A DNA stretch of 29,819 bases from JBAZGH01 sp041652935 (GCA_041652935.1 JBAZGH010000007.1:1-29819); one strand, 5' to 3'. Counted from the stretch's first letter, positions 1-9,570 are shown. Notes: generated by a model from the letters alone, not told the origin. Made by a program: numbers and translations.

Positions 1-2647
1 TACGACCGGCGATGTGCAGATTGGTTCTGACTTGGTATTTACGGACAATCTTTCAGCTTCAATTTTATCCAACGCGCCGATGTACATTACCGCCGGCGAC
101 CCCAGCCAGAATGTGAGTTTATATTTGAAAGGCAGCGGCTATGGCGGCATGGTGGTAGTGGAAGATATGATGCAGGTATATTTAAGCACGACAACGCTTG
201 AAACCGTGTTTTCTATCGCGACCAGCACCGGAACGGTATTTAAGGTAGATTCTTACGGCCGCACTTACGGCGACGGAGCGTACGCGTCCCCATCAGCCGA
301 TTATGCCGAGTATTTTTATTCTGAAGATATTGATTTAGTATCCGGCGAAACGGTTTGCGTGGACATAACGCGCGATAACGCGGTTAAACGCTGTACGCGC
401 GGAGCGGACGGAAACCTAATGGGTATTGTTTCCACTCGCCCGGTAATTATCGGCAATTCGCCGATTGGCCGGGAAAATAATAAAAATTATAAAATTATCG
501 GCATGCTGGGGCAGGTGCCGGCTAAGGTTTCCACCGAGAATGGTCCGATTCGGCCGGGCGACAGCCTAACATCAGCTTCTTCCAACCCAGGCTATGTTAT
601 GAAAGCCGGGCCGGGCGACCCAACCGTGGGTGTTGCCCTAGAGAGTTTGGACGCGGAAATGATTTCGCCGGCGACTACTACTGCTTCGACCACTGTTCCA
701 GCCCGGTATGAAAATAAATTAGGAGAAGTTAATGTTTTAATTTCCAGAAGAAATAAATCTTTAACGGTAGAAGAGGTGGAAAATACAGTCTTAGAAAGAA
801 TCGCGGCCATGGAGATAGAGGATGAAGTGCAGATTATGGTGCAAAACACCGTTGACGCTTATGATTTTGACCCGGTTGTAACAGAAATCATCGGTAGCGA
901 GCTGGCAAGCCTTTCTAGTGGCTTTGACGGCAAGTTGAGCGTGCAAAAAGACGAGTTAACGAATTTGATTAATTCTAAGAGTTTGACTACACAGCAGGGT
1001 TTGGCGGCATTGGCGGCGGCGGTTGATGAAAATGGTGTTTTGATTGCAGATTTAGTATTGCATATTGCAGATTTAAGCGAGGAAATAGATTATTTAAAGA
1101 ATGGGACGTTAAATATTGAATATTCAATATTAAATATTGACGCTAATTCAACTTCAAGCGCGTTGTCCGTGGCGCAGGCGGGCGACGGAAATATTGCCGA
1201 ATTTAAACAAGGGACGACGACGGTTTTGGCGATTGCGCAGGAAAACGGGCAGCCGGTTGTTAAGTTGGCGAATGACGTTAAATTGGCGTTCGGGGATGAA
1301 GAAGAGGTAATGATGGCCTATAATTCAGATACTCACCAAATGGAGGTTGTTTCAAATGACAGGGATTTATATATTTCTTTAGGCGCGGGCAAAATGATTG
1401 TGGCTGGAGCGACAGAGATTTCAGATTTCAGATTTCAGATTTCAGATTCCGAAAACGGACCGTCAGTCGAGGTGCACGAAGGCAATATGGCCATTGATAC
1501 GCATGCGTCTTCTACAGCAACAGCTTTAACGGTAGAGCAGGACGGCAGCGGCAATATCGTGGAATTCAGGACCGCGACTTTGGCGGTTATGACAATAAAG
1601 AATGACGGAGATATTACCATTGCCGGAGGAAATATGGAGGTCTGCGTCGGCGCCTGCCCGGACACGGAAACCTTTAAGCCGAGTTCGGAAGGAGATTTAG
1701 GCGTTGAGGCGGCGGTGTTCGCCGAAGACTACCGCGTCCATTGCCCGGAGGGCTGGGTGGAAGTTAGTAGAGATAACAAACACACCTTTAACAACTTTTG
1801 TATAATGAAAAATGAATTTACTTATGAAGATTTGGCACAAATTAACACGGATTTGAATACGGATGAATACGGAGCACGGATGCCGGTAACGAATGTTAGT
1901 TTAACCGAAGCGAAGAATTATTGTCGTTCTCTTGGAACCGGTTATCATCTTACAACTGACGCGGAATGGATGACGATTGCCGAGGATATAGCCGGGCTGC
2001 CGATTAATGATATTAGTGATAAGGATGGGTTGCAGCTAGCTAACGGAAATAATTCAAATCTACAAATAAATTCAAATGCTTCAAATGCAAATAATTCAAA
2101 TGTTGAACCGAATATCGATACCTGTAATTTATATGTAAGTTTAGCTGATGCGGAAAATGCGTTTGCTGAAACTTGCCAGCTTCGGGGAACAAACGGCGAT
2201 ACGGCTGACTTCGGCTATACGGATACCGGCGCCCATTTTGCGATGTCTTATAATCCAGCCGCCGCGGGGCAGGCGTCTTTAAGGACGCATGTTTTGCCGA
2301 ACGGGCAGATTATTTGGGATATCGCCGGCAACGCCGCCGAATGGGTGGATGAATTATCAAACGCGGATGAACAGCCCACTGATGCTATACCGGCAAGTGA
2401 ATGGCTGGAATATAGCGCGATTACAAAATACGCAAACATGTCTTATATCCGGCCGTCCGACTATACTTTAACGTCGGCTAACGGAGCGGGCATGCTCTAT
2501 ACTGATTATTCTGCCGGCTCTGCGACCAGAGGAGCGGTGCGCGGCGGATCGTATTTATCAGGTGAAAAAGCTGGTGTGTTTGGGCTGGATTTGAGCCATG
2601 CGCCAAGTTATGCGGGTGATGAGGTTGGGTTTAGGTGTGCTAAATAA
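1..2647 (+). CDS. Large surface protein with C-terminal FGE/C-type-lectin-like domain (5' truncated)
   Basis: The reading frame is open to the left edge (first full codon at position 2), so the N-terminus lies outside the window; the GTG at 14 is internal. Visible order: beta-rich, Thr/Ser-rich tail-fibre-like sequence; an SADYAEYF motif (about residue 92 counted from the GTG) followed by the IxGxxPxxVxxENGPIxxGDxLT pattern seen in Peptidase_G2/intramolecular-chaperone-type tail and surface proteins; beta-rich linker repeats with VEQDGxGNIxEF-like units; and from about residue 575 an FGE-sulfatase-type domain (start HCPEGWVEV, inner LTTDAEWM, WDIAGNAAEWV, RGGSYLSGEKAG, end VGFRCAK). FGE-type domains adopt a C-type-lectin fold and are used as binding modules; DGR variable proteins include this fold. 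Likely an exported adhesin or appendage protein; function inferred, not known. Three tracts are made of short AT-rich repeats. Confidence 0.85.
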   Translation, partial: TTGDVQIGSDLVFTDNLSASILSNAPMYITAGDPSQNVSLYLKGSGYGGMVVVEDMMQVYLSTTTLETVFSIATSTGTVFKVDSYGRTYGDGAYASPSADYAEYFYSEDIDLVSGETVCVDITRDNAVKRCTRGADGNLMGIVSTRPVIIGNSPIGRENNKNYKIIGMLGQVPAKVSTENGPIRPGDSLTSASSNPGYVMKAGPGDPTVGVALESLDAEMISPATTTASTTVPARYENKLGEVNVLISRRNKSLTVEEVENTVLERIAAMEIEDEVQIMVQNTVDAYDFDPVVTEIIGSELASLSSGFDGKLSVQKDELTNLINSKSLTTQQGLAALAAAVDENGVLIADLVLHIADLSEEIDYLKNGTLNIEYSILNIDANSTSSALSVAQAGDGNIAEFKQGTTTVLAIAQENGQPVVKLANDVKLAFGDEEEVMMAYNSDTHQMEVVSNDRDLYISLGAGKMIVAGATEISDFRFQISDSENGPSVEVHEGNMAIDTHASSTATALTVEQDGSGNIVEFRTATLAVMTIKNDGDITIAGGNMEVCVGACPDTETFKPSSEGDLGVEAAVFAEDYRVHCPEGWVEVSRDNKHTFNNFCIMKNEFTYEDLAQINTDLNTDEYGARMPVTNVSLTEAKNYCRSLGTGYHLTTDAEWMTIAEDIAGLPINDISDKDGLQLANGNNSNLQINSNASNANNSNVEPNIDTCNLYVSLADAENAFAETCQLRGTNGDTADFGYTDTGAHFAMSYNPAAAGQASLRTHVLPNGQIIWDIAGNAAEWVDELSNADEQPTDAIPASEWLEYSAITKYANMSYIRPSDYTLTSANGAGMLYTDYSAGSATRGAVRGGSYLSGEKAGVFGLDLSHAPSYAGDEVGFRCAK
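1112..1131. repeat. 20-bp perfect AT palindrome inside coding sequence
   Basis: AATATTGAATATTCAATATT is a perfect palindrome read in frame as part of NIEYSILNID. It looks like intergenic sequence embedded in the first gene. Confidence 0.75.
1418..1445. repeat. Four exact tandem copies of the 7-mer ATTTCAG in coding sequence
   Basis: Four perfect copies of ATTTCAG (28 bp) encode most of ISDFRFQISDS. A 7-bp unit is not a codon multiple, so changes in copy number would shift frame; it is a possible slippage site. Confidence 0.85.
2047..2103. repeat. AATTCAAAT-rich tract inside the FGE domain
   Basis: Repeated AATTCAAAT/CTTCAAATGC words encode an Asn/Ser-rich insert (NNSNLQINSNASNANNSN) between the LTTDAEWM and CNLYV parts of the FGE domain. 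The same AAATTCAAA word occurs in intergenic DNA near 19860. Confidence 0.7.
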
Positions 2648-2778
2648 AATAAAAATTAGCAAATGATTTATAAGATTTATATGAAATATATAAAATAATA
2701 AAAATATTTTAAAATAATCATATAAATCATCTGCAAAAAAATAGTTAATAAAAAATAAATAATTAGCAAAAGATTTAT
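2648..2778. other. AT-rich intergenic gap with a short inverted repeat
   Basis: Almost pure A/T. GATTTATATGA near 2674-2684 pairs with TCATATAAATC near 2719-2729. No convincing promoter or T-tailed terminator was found. Confidence 0.5.
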
Positions 2779-3693
2779 ATGATTAATATGAAGAATAAAG
2801 ATAAAAATAAATCAATAATCATTTTTGAAAATTTTCCAGTCCGCAGAAAGTGGGTAGAAAAAGAGGAAAAATGGTATTTTTCTGTAATTGATATTATAGC
2901 GGTTTTAACTGGACAGGCTGATTATAAAAAAGCTCAAAGTTATTGGACAACACTCAAAAATCGTTTAAAAAATGAAGGAAGTCAGGTGGTCACAAATTGT
3001 GACAAACTGAAATTAATAGCATCTGACGGCAAAAAGTACCTAACTGATGTGGCAAATGTAGAAACAATTTTACGTTTAGTACAGTCTGTGCCAAGCAAAA
3101 AAGCCGAGCCGATAAAATTATGGCTGGCTAAAGTTGGTTATGAACGCATGCAAGAAACCGTAAATCCGGAATTAGCAGTAAACAGAGCTAGAGAAAATTG
3201 GCAGAAAATGGGAGCTCCTGTAAAATGGATTGAACAAAGAATGCGCGGACAGGAAATTAGAAATAAATTAACTGATTACTGGCAAGTAAGTGGGGTTAAA
3301 CAAGGCATGGAATATGCTAAACTTACAGATATTATTCATAGGGAGTGGAGCGGATTAACCACTAAACAACATAAAGATTTTAAAAAACTTGATAAAGAAA
3401 ATTTGCGTGATACCATGACCGAGGCTGAGCTTATTTTTACTGCTTTAGCTGAACTTTCAACTACACAAATTGCTAAAAAAGACGAGGCTAAGGGGTATGA
3501 TGAAAATTCTGTTTCTGCTAAAAAGGGCGGTAGCATTGCTAAAGGCGCTAGGGAACAATTAGAGAAGGCGACTGGTGAAAAGGTAGTGAGTGATGAAAAT
3601 TATTTAACAGAAGGAATAAAAAGCCATTTTTTAAGCCCTAAAGGAAAGGCGCAGGCGCGAACTATTAACAAACTGCTGGAAAACGCGGAATAA
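2779..3693 (+). CDS. BRO-N / DinD-like protein (phage antirepressor-type)
   Basis: 304 residues. The N-terminal region (about 14-130; FENFPVRRKW, KWYFSVIDIIAVLTG, YWTTLKNRLKNEG) matches the BRO/antirepressor N-terminal domain, and the rest (WLAKVGYERMQETVNPELA, REWSGLTTKQHKDFK, NLRDTMTEAE) follows the architecture of DNA-damage-inducible protein D homologues, which are common in CPR genomes. Members bind DNA or modulate repair; DinD of E. coli acts on RecA filaments, but that activity is not evident from sequence here. The start could equally be the ATG three codons in (2788). It is flanked on both sides by surface-protein genes rather than by phage genes. An AGCAAAAGATTTATATGA word just before the start resembles sequence just after the previous gene. 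Confidence 0.8.
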   Translation: MINMKNKDKNKSIIIFENFPVRRKWVEKEEKWYFSVIDIIAVLTGQADYKKAQSYWTTLKNRLKNEGSQVVTNCDKLKLIASDGKKYLTDVANVETILRLVQSVPSKKAEPIKLWLAKVGYERMQETVNPELAVNRARENWQKMGAPVKWIEQRMRGQEIRNKLTDYWQVSGVKQGMEYAKLTDIIHREWSGLTTKQHKDFKKLDKENLRDTMTEAELIFTALAELSTTQIAKKDEAKGYDENSVSAKKGGSIAKGAREQLEKATGEKVVSDENYLTEGIKSHFLSPKGKAQARTINKLLENAE

Positions 3694-3711
3694 ATAAATA
3701 TTATATTCCCC

Positions 3712-6700
3712 ATGCAAGAAAAAACAGTAAAAATAGAAGAAATATTTAAAAAATCAGAGCAGTTGTTTAAAAAGACAATAAACAACCGTTTTTTGCTTTA
3801 TAAGATTGCAGGCGTTTTAATCGCTGTTTCAGCAGTAGGAGCCGGAATTTGGTTTTTTATGAATAAAAATAATACGGAAATTGCGGAAGCCGGCTGGTAT
3901 CAGGACAGCTGGACCAGAAGAATGAAGATTACCATAAATAAAACCTACACCCAGGGAGATTTAACAAATTTTCCGGTTTTAATTTCCACTACCACGACTA
4001 ATATTTCCAGCTACGCCCGCACGGACGGCCGCGACATTATTTTTACCGATGCCAGAGGCGAAAAGCTTAACCATGAAATTGAAAAGTATAACGCTTCCAC
4101 CGGCGAATTGCTCGCCTGGGCAAAAGTTCCTTATGTCGCCAGCAGCACCGACACTATCCTCTATATGTATTATGGAAATTCGGGGGCTTCAGATCAGCAA
4201 AATCCGGCAGGAATTTGGGACAGCAATTATAAATTAATAGAGCATTTCGGCGGAGATATTTCTTCTTCGGCCAATACAGTGACTTTTAACGGTGATGCAG
4301 ATATGAATGCTACTACTAAGAAGTTTGGTTCAGGAAGTGTATATTTTGATGGCAGCGGGGATTATTTAAGCATACCTGATAGTGATGATTTTGCATTTGG
4401 GACTGGAAATTTTACTATTGACTTTTGGATGAAGTTAAGCAGTACAGCTGTTGACACCCCAACTGTTTTCGCCCAATACCCTCATGACAATAATAGTATT
4501 TATTTATTGTATTATGGAGATGTAAATGGAAACAGGCTTCGATTTGGCGGAAGAGGTGGCGGGATGAGCGTGTCGCTTGATCTTTATTCTCCTGTTGATT
4601 CTATCGAAGATACGGACTGGCATCATATAGCATACGTCCGAAATGGTTCAAGTATTTCTTGTTTCATAGATGGAACTTCTGTTGAAAATGTCGGTACAGA
4701 TATCGGAGAAGATACGATGCCAAGTATTAGTGATCCGTTTTGGTTTGGCGCTATTCATTATGGCGGACCACGATATTTTTTTTATGGCTACATAGACGAA
4801 GTCCGCATTTCCAAAGGCATCGCCCGCTGGACTTCTAATTTCACTCCTCCAACTTCTGCTTATGGCGCTGACAGCTATACAAAGCTTCTTTTACATATGG
4901 ATTCAGATAATTCAGCATCAGATTTAACCGCAACAGCTTATGGAGACGGAGACTGGGTTAGCGCCGGAAAGATAGGGGGAGCATTTAACTTTGACGGAAC
5001 GGAGGATTATCTTACCATTCCTGACGTAAGTTTTAACGGCGCGGTAAGCTCCCTAACTCTTACGGGTTGGATATATCCTGGAGCGGATTCCCAAAACGGA
5101 AAAGGATTATTTGGCGATTATGATAATAATACCGGTTCCGCGTTATGGCTTTATCAAAATGGGAAAGCGAATTATCTGTTAAACAATACCTACAGTTTAA
5201 CCGGAGGAGCTACTATTTCAACAGCTGGTTGGACTTATGTCGCTCTTGTTTGGGACGGTTCAAACTATACTACTTATGTTAACGGCACCCCGGACTTGAC
5301 TGGAGCGTTTTCCGGCCTTACGGACGGCACCAATTTTAATTTTGGAGCTTATGCCACTCCAGGCACCGCTTTTTATACTGGAAAAATGGATGAAGTTAGA
5401 TTTTTAAATACCGTCCGTTCGGTAGAATGGATTCGGACGGAATATAATAATCAAAATTCTCCCTCCACTTTTTTAACCTGGAACGCGCCGGAAACCGGCG
5501 GCGGTCCGGTCGCCTATTGGCGGTTTGACGAAGGATACGCCAGCACGACCTATGACGGCGTAGGCAACAACCACGGGACTTTGGCCGGCAATACCACTTG
5601 GACAACCAGCGGGAAATTCGGCAACGCCCTAAGCTTTGACGGTAGCGGGGATTATTTATCCGTAGTTGATAATGGCAATTTTGATTTTGGCACAGGAGAC
5701 TTTGCAATTCAATTTTGGATTAAGCGGAATGGAGCCCAAACTAACGGCGACCGCATTTATTATTCTTCCAATCCCGGCGTGGCGGGCGGTTTTATGATAT
5801 ATTTTGCCGCCGATCCGTACAGTATTTATATGCAATACAATGACGGCGAAAATCATTGGATAGGAAATGTACCAACGAGCGACGGCGTTTGGGCACATAT
5901 AGTGATTGAAAGAGACGGCAATACCATGAAATTTTACAAAGACGGGGTTCACCTCTCGGCTCTAAATGCCGATGTTTCCGGCGCAAGCTTTAATAATGCC
6001 GACAGCAATATTTATATTATGGGAAATGGAAATGAACCTGCGGGAGATATAGATGAATTTAAAATTTACAATCGCGCTTTGTCCGCCAGTGAAATTGTTG
6101 AAGCGTATAGCGCTTCCGGTGGAAGTGGAGGCGCGGGCTTAAGCATTTCTAAAGACGCGAGAGAGGGCGCGGACCCGATCGGCTGGTGGCGGTTTGAGGA
6201 GCAGGCCGGGACAACAGCAAACGACGCCAGCGGGAATTTTTTTAATGGAGCAATCACCGGCGCTACTTGGGCGACAGCGGGAAAAGTCGGAAATGCGTTC
6301 AGATTTGACGGGAATGATTACATAACCGTCCTTGATAAGCCTGCTTTAGATTTTACAACGGCGATGAGCTTTTCTATCTGGGTTAAATGGAATTCCTTTA
6401 CTTCGCCAGCGACTATTAACTGGCCTTTCTCCAAGGGATTATATGACGATACTTTATCTTACACTTTAAGAGTTGATGCCAGCGGCAATAACGGATTATA
6501 TTATTTTTATATTGGCGAAGGGCCGGGTGATATATTGCAGAGATCTGGAGGGGCAACGCTGGTTACAAATACTTGGTATCACATAGCGGGCACTTACGCG
6601 GCCAGCACAAATATACATCTTTATCTTAACGGCGTGCTTGATGACGGAGCAACAAGCGGAAATGTCGCTTCGGTTATTAACAGCTCTCAAAATCTTTATA

Positions 6701-8862
6701 TAGGCACTTGGGAGCACGAAACAGGCGGATTGGGGTATTTAAGCAGATATACAAATGGATATATTGATGAATTAAAGTTTTACAATTACGCCCGCGACCA
6801 GAGGCAGATTATGCTGGACTATAACGGCGGCGGACCGGTCGGGTACTGGAAATTTGACGAAGGGTACGCAAGCACGACTTACGATGGGAGCGGGCGGGGA
6901 AACACCGCCACGCTGGCCGCCAGCGGACAATCGCCCAGCTGGACTTTAAACGGAAAATTCGGCAATGCGCTAACTTTTGACGGGACGAACGACTATGTAA
7001 GCGCAGTCGATTCTACGTCTTTGCGTTCCATAAGTACAGTAAGTTTTTGGGTAAAGCCGACAAGTACGATTAACAGTTCTTCGGCCGAGTATGAAGTGGT
7101 AAGTAAGCGGTTAAACAGCGGAAATTATGATGGTTTTACTAGTGGTTTTTATCCCACTGGAGATTCTAACGGCGGCAAATTTTATGTATTAAATGATCCG
7201 GGAGCGGCAGGTAACTCGACATTTTATAGCACTACCAATAGTTGGGCAGGGGGAACTTGGCACCACATAGCTTATACTGCTGATGGAACTAATTTAAATA
7301 TTTATGTCAACGGAGTAAAAGAAACAAGCGGTTCTTTCACCACTTCTTTAACCGATGCCGCGGCGACATTTTTTATAGGTGTTTTATATACTGGAACGAA
7401 TTATTTTTTCCCCGGCCAAATAGATGAAGTTAAAATCTATAACTACGCCCGCACGCCGGAAGAAATCAGAGAGGATTATTTAGCCGGCGGCGGGGCGACC
7501 GGAAAAGGCGCGGCGATAAAGTTAGGAAGTAAACGCAATGAAGGCAGTACCTGGGACGACGGGGGATTCGGGGGAGCGGCGCCGATTGGGTATTGGCGGT
7601 TTGAAGAGCAGACCGGGACGACGGCGAACGACGCCAGCGGAAATTTGAATACAGGAACAATCACCGGCGCTACTTGGGCGACAGTGGGGAAAGTCGGAGG
7701 GGCGATGAGGTTTGATGGAAGTGGAGATTATGTTGATATGGGCGATCCGGCTAATTTGCAAATTACCGGAGATTTAACACTTGAAGCTTGGGTAAAGCCG
7801 TCAGTGGCAGAATATGCACCTATCATGTGCAGGGCTATAAATGCAGACACACCCTTGGATTATATCTTATATTATTATTCTGATAACACATTTGCATTTG
7901 CCCTTGGTGATGGCGCATCTTCACCCGCAGATACAGTGTCAAGCGCTGCTTATCCCACAGGAAGCTGGTATCATATTGTCGGAACTATATCGGGGACAAC
8001 TATGAATATATATGTTAATGGAGTTGCTTCTGCGCCTGTAGCTTATACTGGTACTCGCCAAAATACTGCTTATAATTTCAGAGTTGGCGCACTCTCTAAT
8101 GGAACATATGATTTCAACGGCCAAATAGACGAAGTTAAAATTTACAACTACGCCCGTTCGGCCGCGCAAATCGCTTATGATTTTAACGGCGGAAAGCCGG
8201 TAGGACACTGGAAGTTTGACCGCGGAGAAGGGCCAACCGCTTATGACGCGAGCGGAAACGGCAATAACGGAACTCTTTATCCGGGAACCTCTGGGTCTAC
8301 GACAGCGACTTCTTCAATGTGGACGGCGAATGGAAAAATAAATAACGCGTTAAGCTTTGACGGGACGGATGATTATGTTTCTTTTGGTGACAATAGCATA
8401 TTTTCCTCAACAAATAAAACAATAATGTTTTGGATGAAAATGAATTCATATGGAGATGGCGACAGGGATTTATTTTTAGGAAAAGCATCTGAATACGTGA
8501 TTGGTTACGACTATACTGACGCGGGGTGCGCCGCTGACAAATTATCATTTGCACTCTACGATGGTGATTGGATTTGCGCAAACAGCAATACTCAACCAGC
8601 ATTGAATATTTGGCATCATGTTGCCGCATCATATGATGGAACTAACATGAGAATTTATATAAATGGCGTTCTTGATGGTGGACCCACCGCGCAGGGCGCT
8701 GCTTCTGATACTGCGAATGTTCTTTGGGTAGGAGATCTCGCCAGCAGCCCAGGGTATTCGCCGATTGATGGATTTATTGACGACGTCCGCATTTACAACT
8801 ACGCCCGAACGCCGGACCAGATAAAGGGGGATATGAATAATGGTGCGGGAGTGAGGCTTTGA
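3712..8862 (+). CDS. Giant membrane-anchored DUF2341/LamG repeat surface protein
   Basis: 1716 residues, ending at TGA. A basic N-terminus is followed by one membrane segment (about residues 27-50), then DUF2341 (about 60-170; WYQDSWTRRMKITI, LYMYYGN). Seven concanavalin-A-like LamG modules follow, beginning near residues 173, 388, 596, 820, 1039, 1289 and 1493. The last five open with GxWRF(D/E)E-type and FDGxxDYxxx signatures and close with DE(V/F/L)KIYNYAR. LamG domains bind sugars or proteins; the anchor and repeats suggest an exported adhesin held by a signal anchor. No C-terminal sorting motif is visible. Modules 4 and 6 are close to identical over roughly 80 bp at DNA level (6208-6290 and 7614-7698), as are the openings of modules 3 and 5, indicating internal duplication. 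The start ATG is 18 bp after the previous stop. Confidence 0.9.
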   Translation: MQEKTVKIEEIFKKSEQLFKKTINNRFLLYKIAGVLIAVSAVGAGIWFFMNKNNTEIAEAGWYQDSWTRRMKITINKTYTQGDLTNFPVLISTTTTNISSYARTDGRDIIFTDARGEKLNHEIEKYNASTGELLAWAKVPYVASSTDTILYMYYGNSGASDQQNPAGIWDSNYKLIEHFGGDISSSANTVTFNGDADMNATTKKFGSGSVYFDGSGDYLSIPDSDDFAFGTGNFTIDFWMKLSSTAVDTPTVFAQYPHDNNSIYLLYYGDVNGNRLRFGGRGGGMSVSLDLYSPVDSIEDTDWHHIAYVRNGSSISCFIDGTSVENVGTDIGEDTMPSISDPFWFGAIHYGGPRYFFYGYIDEVRISKGIARWTSNFTPPTSAYGADSYTKLLLHMDSDNSASDLTATAYGDGDWVSAGKIGGAFNFDGTEDYLTIPDVSFNGAVSSLTLTGWIYPGADSQNGKGLFGDYDNNTGSALWLYQNGKANYLLNNTYSLTGGATISTAGWTYVALVWDGSNYTTYVNGTPDLTGAFSGLTDGTNFNFGAYATPGTAFYTGKMDEVRFLNTVRSVEWIRTEYNNQNSPSTFLTWNAPETGGGPVAYWRFDEGYASTTYDGVGNNHGTLAGNTTWTTSGKFGNALSFDGSGDYLSVVDNGNFDFGTGDFAIQFWIKRNGAQTNGDRIYYSSNPGVAGGFMIYFAADPYSIYMQYNDGENHWIGNVPTSDGVWAHIVIERDGNTMKFYKDGVHLSALNADVSGASFNNADSNIYIMGNGNEPAGDIDEFKIYNRALSASEIVEAYSASGGSGGAGLSISKDAREGADPIGWWRFEEQAGTTANDASGNFFNGAITGATWATAGKVGNAFRFDGNDYITVLDKPALDFTTAMSFSIWVKWNSFTSPATINWPFSKGLYDDTLSYTLRVDASGNNGLYYFYIGEGPGDILQRSGGATLVTNTWYHIAGTYAASTNIHLYLNGVLDDGATSGNVASVINSSQNLYIGTWEHETGGLGYLSRYTNGYIDELKFYNYARDQRQIMLDYNGGGPVGYWKFDEGYASTTYDGSGRGNTATLAASGQSPSWTLNGKFGNALTFDGTNDYVSAVDSTSLRSISTVSFWVKPTSTINSSSAEYEVVSKRLNSGNYDGFTSGFYPTGDSNGGKFYVLNDPGAAGNSTFYSTTNSWAGGTWHHIAYTADGTNLNIYVNGVKETSGSFTTSLTDAAATFFIGVLYTGTNYFFPGQIDEVKIYNYARTPEEIREDYLAGGGATGKGAAIKLGSKRNEGSTWDDGGFGGAAPIGYWRFEEQTGTTANDASGNLNTGTITGATWATVGKVGGAMRFDGSGDYVDMGDPANLQITGDLTLEAWVKPSVAEYAPIMCRAINADTPLDYILYYYSDNTFAFALGDGASSPADTVSSAAYPTGSWYHIVGTISGTTMNIYVNGVASAPVAYTGTRQNTAYNFRVGALSNGTYDFNGQIDEVKIYNYARSAAQIAYDFNGGKPVGHWKFDRGEGPTAYDASGNGNNGTLYPGTSGSTTATSSMWTANGKINNALSFDGTDDYVSFGDNSIFSSTNKTIMFWMKMNSYGDGDRDLFLGKASEYVIGYDYTDAGCAADKLSFALYDGDWICANSNTQPALNIWHHVAASYDGTNMRIYINGVLDGGPTAQGAASDTANVLWVGDLASSPGYSPIDGFIDDVRIYNYARTPDQIKGDMNNGAGVRL

Positions 8863-8887
8863 GCAAAGCTCAAAAGAATTTTTAATT
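8853..8887 (+). terminator. Weak terminator-like hairpin at the end of the LamG gene
   Basis: GAGGCTTTG pairs with CAAAGCTC across a 2-nt loop, overlapping the stop codon, and is followed by AAAAGAATTTTT. The T-run is offset from the stem, so activity is uncertain. Confidence 0.35.
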
Positions 8888-8982
8888 TTGTAATTTTTAA
8901 ATAATATCTAATTTTTAAATTTTAAACACGACGACCATGAATTATGATCTAGAAGAAAGAACAGCAAAATTAGGAGAAAATA
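8872..8982 (+). repeat. Direct repeat copy 1 (upstream region plus first 15 codons)
   Basis: Identical to 9571-9688 apart from a 7-bp deletion in the T/A tract. It spans the AT-rich leader, the AAACACGACGACC stretch before the ATG, and codons 1-15. It provides the start of the NYN gene. Confidence 0.95.
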
Positions 8983-9470
8983 ATTTAGCTTTCATAGATG
9001 GACAGAATTTATATATGGGAACAAGATCAGACAGTCCCGTGTGGAATGTTAACCTTGTGAAATTTCGTGAATATTTATCCAAAAAATATCATATACAAAA
9101 AGCTTATTATTTTCTAGGGTATGTTAATGAAGACAATCAAGATTTGTATAGCTCTATCCAAGAAGCAGGATTTATACTTGTGTTTAAACAGCATAATCCC
9201 GCAATGCTAGGAAAGAAAAAAGGCAATGTAGACACTGATATAGTTTTTAGTATAATGAAGAAAATATACAAAAAAGAACCATTTGATAAAATAGTTCTTA
9301 TTTCCGGGGATGGTGATTATAAAATGCTGGTGGATTTTTTAATAGAAGAGGGAAAATTTAAAAAAATACTTTTTCCAAATAAACAGTTTGCATCTTCATT
9401 GTATAAAAAAATAACAAGAGCCTATTTTGATTACCTTAAAAATATAAAGCATCTTATTGAGTTAAAATAA
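8937..9470 (+). CDS. NYN-domain (PIN-like) nuclease with borrowed N-terminus
   Basis: 177 residues. The NYN/LabA-type fold is indicated by FIDGQNLYMG (Asp21, Asn24), GNVDTDIVFSIM (Asp99, Asp101) and LISGDGDYKMLV (Asp125, Asp127), the expected acidic metal-binding set of this PIN-like RNase superfamily; RNase activity is inferred from family. The first 15 residues, MNYDLEERTAKLGEN, are identical to those of the four-helix bundle protein downstream and are typical of that family, not of NYN proteins, so the NYN domain proper begins at about residue 16. It ends just before a GC-rich hairpin. The natural reading is that a NYN cassette landed in, or recombined with, a duplicated copy of the neighbouring gene's start. 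Confidence 0.88.
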   Translation: MNYDLEERTAKLGENNLAFIDGQNLYMGTRSDSPVWNVNLVKFREYLSKKYHIQKAYYFLGYVNEDNQDLYSSIQEAGFILVFKQHNPAMLGKKKGNVDTDIVFSIMKKIYKKEPFDKIVLISGDGDYKMLVDFLIEEGKFKKILFPNKQFASSLYKKITRAYFDYLKNIKHLIELK

Positions 9471-9509
9471 AAAGGGGGCCTTTGGCCTTGCGGCCGCCGG
9501 GACCCTTTT
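9470..9509 (+). terminator. GC-rich hairpin, probable terminator of the NYN gene
   Basis: AAAAGGG at the NYN stop codon pairs with CCCTTTT at 9503-9509; inside are GGCC/GGCC pairings including a GCGGCCGC. The right arm supplies a 4-T tail. It is strikingly GC-rich against its surroundings and may also mark the edge of the inserted cassette. Confidence 0.6.
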
Positions 9510-9570
9510 CGTCTTGATATAAATAGTGTAGCAAAGATTATGTATAATGTCAATAGTATGTAATTATTGT

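Noticed and set aside
5396..5986. Several antisense frames of 60-110 codons within the LamG gene
   Set aside because: They are shadows of a strongly supported repeat-domain gene and match no family.
8860..8862. UGA-as-glycine code (Gracilibacteria/Absconditabacteria)
   Set aside because: TGA ends the LamG gene directly after its final YARTPDQI module sequence, and the other genes translate cleanly with the standard bacterial code.
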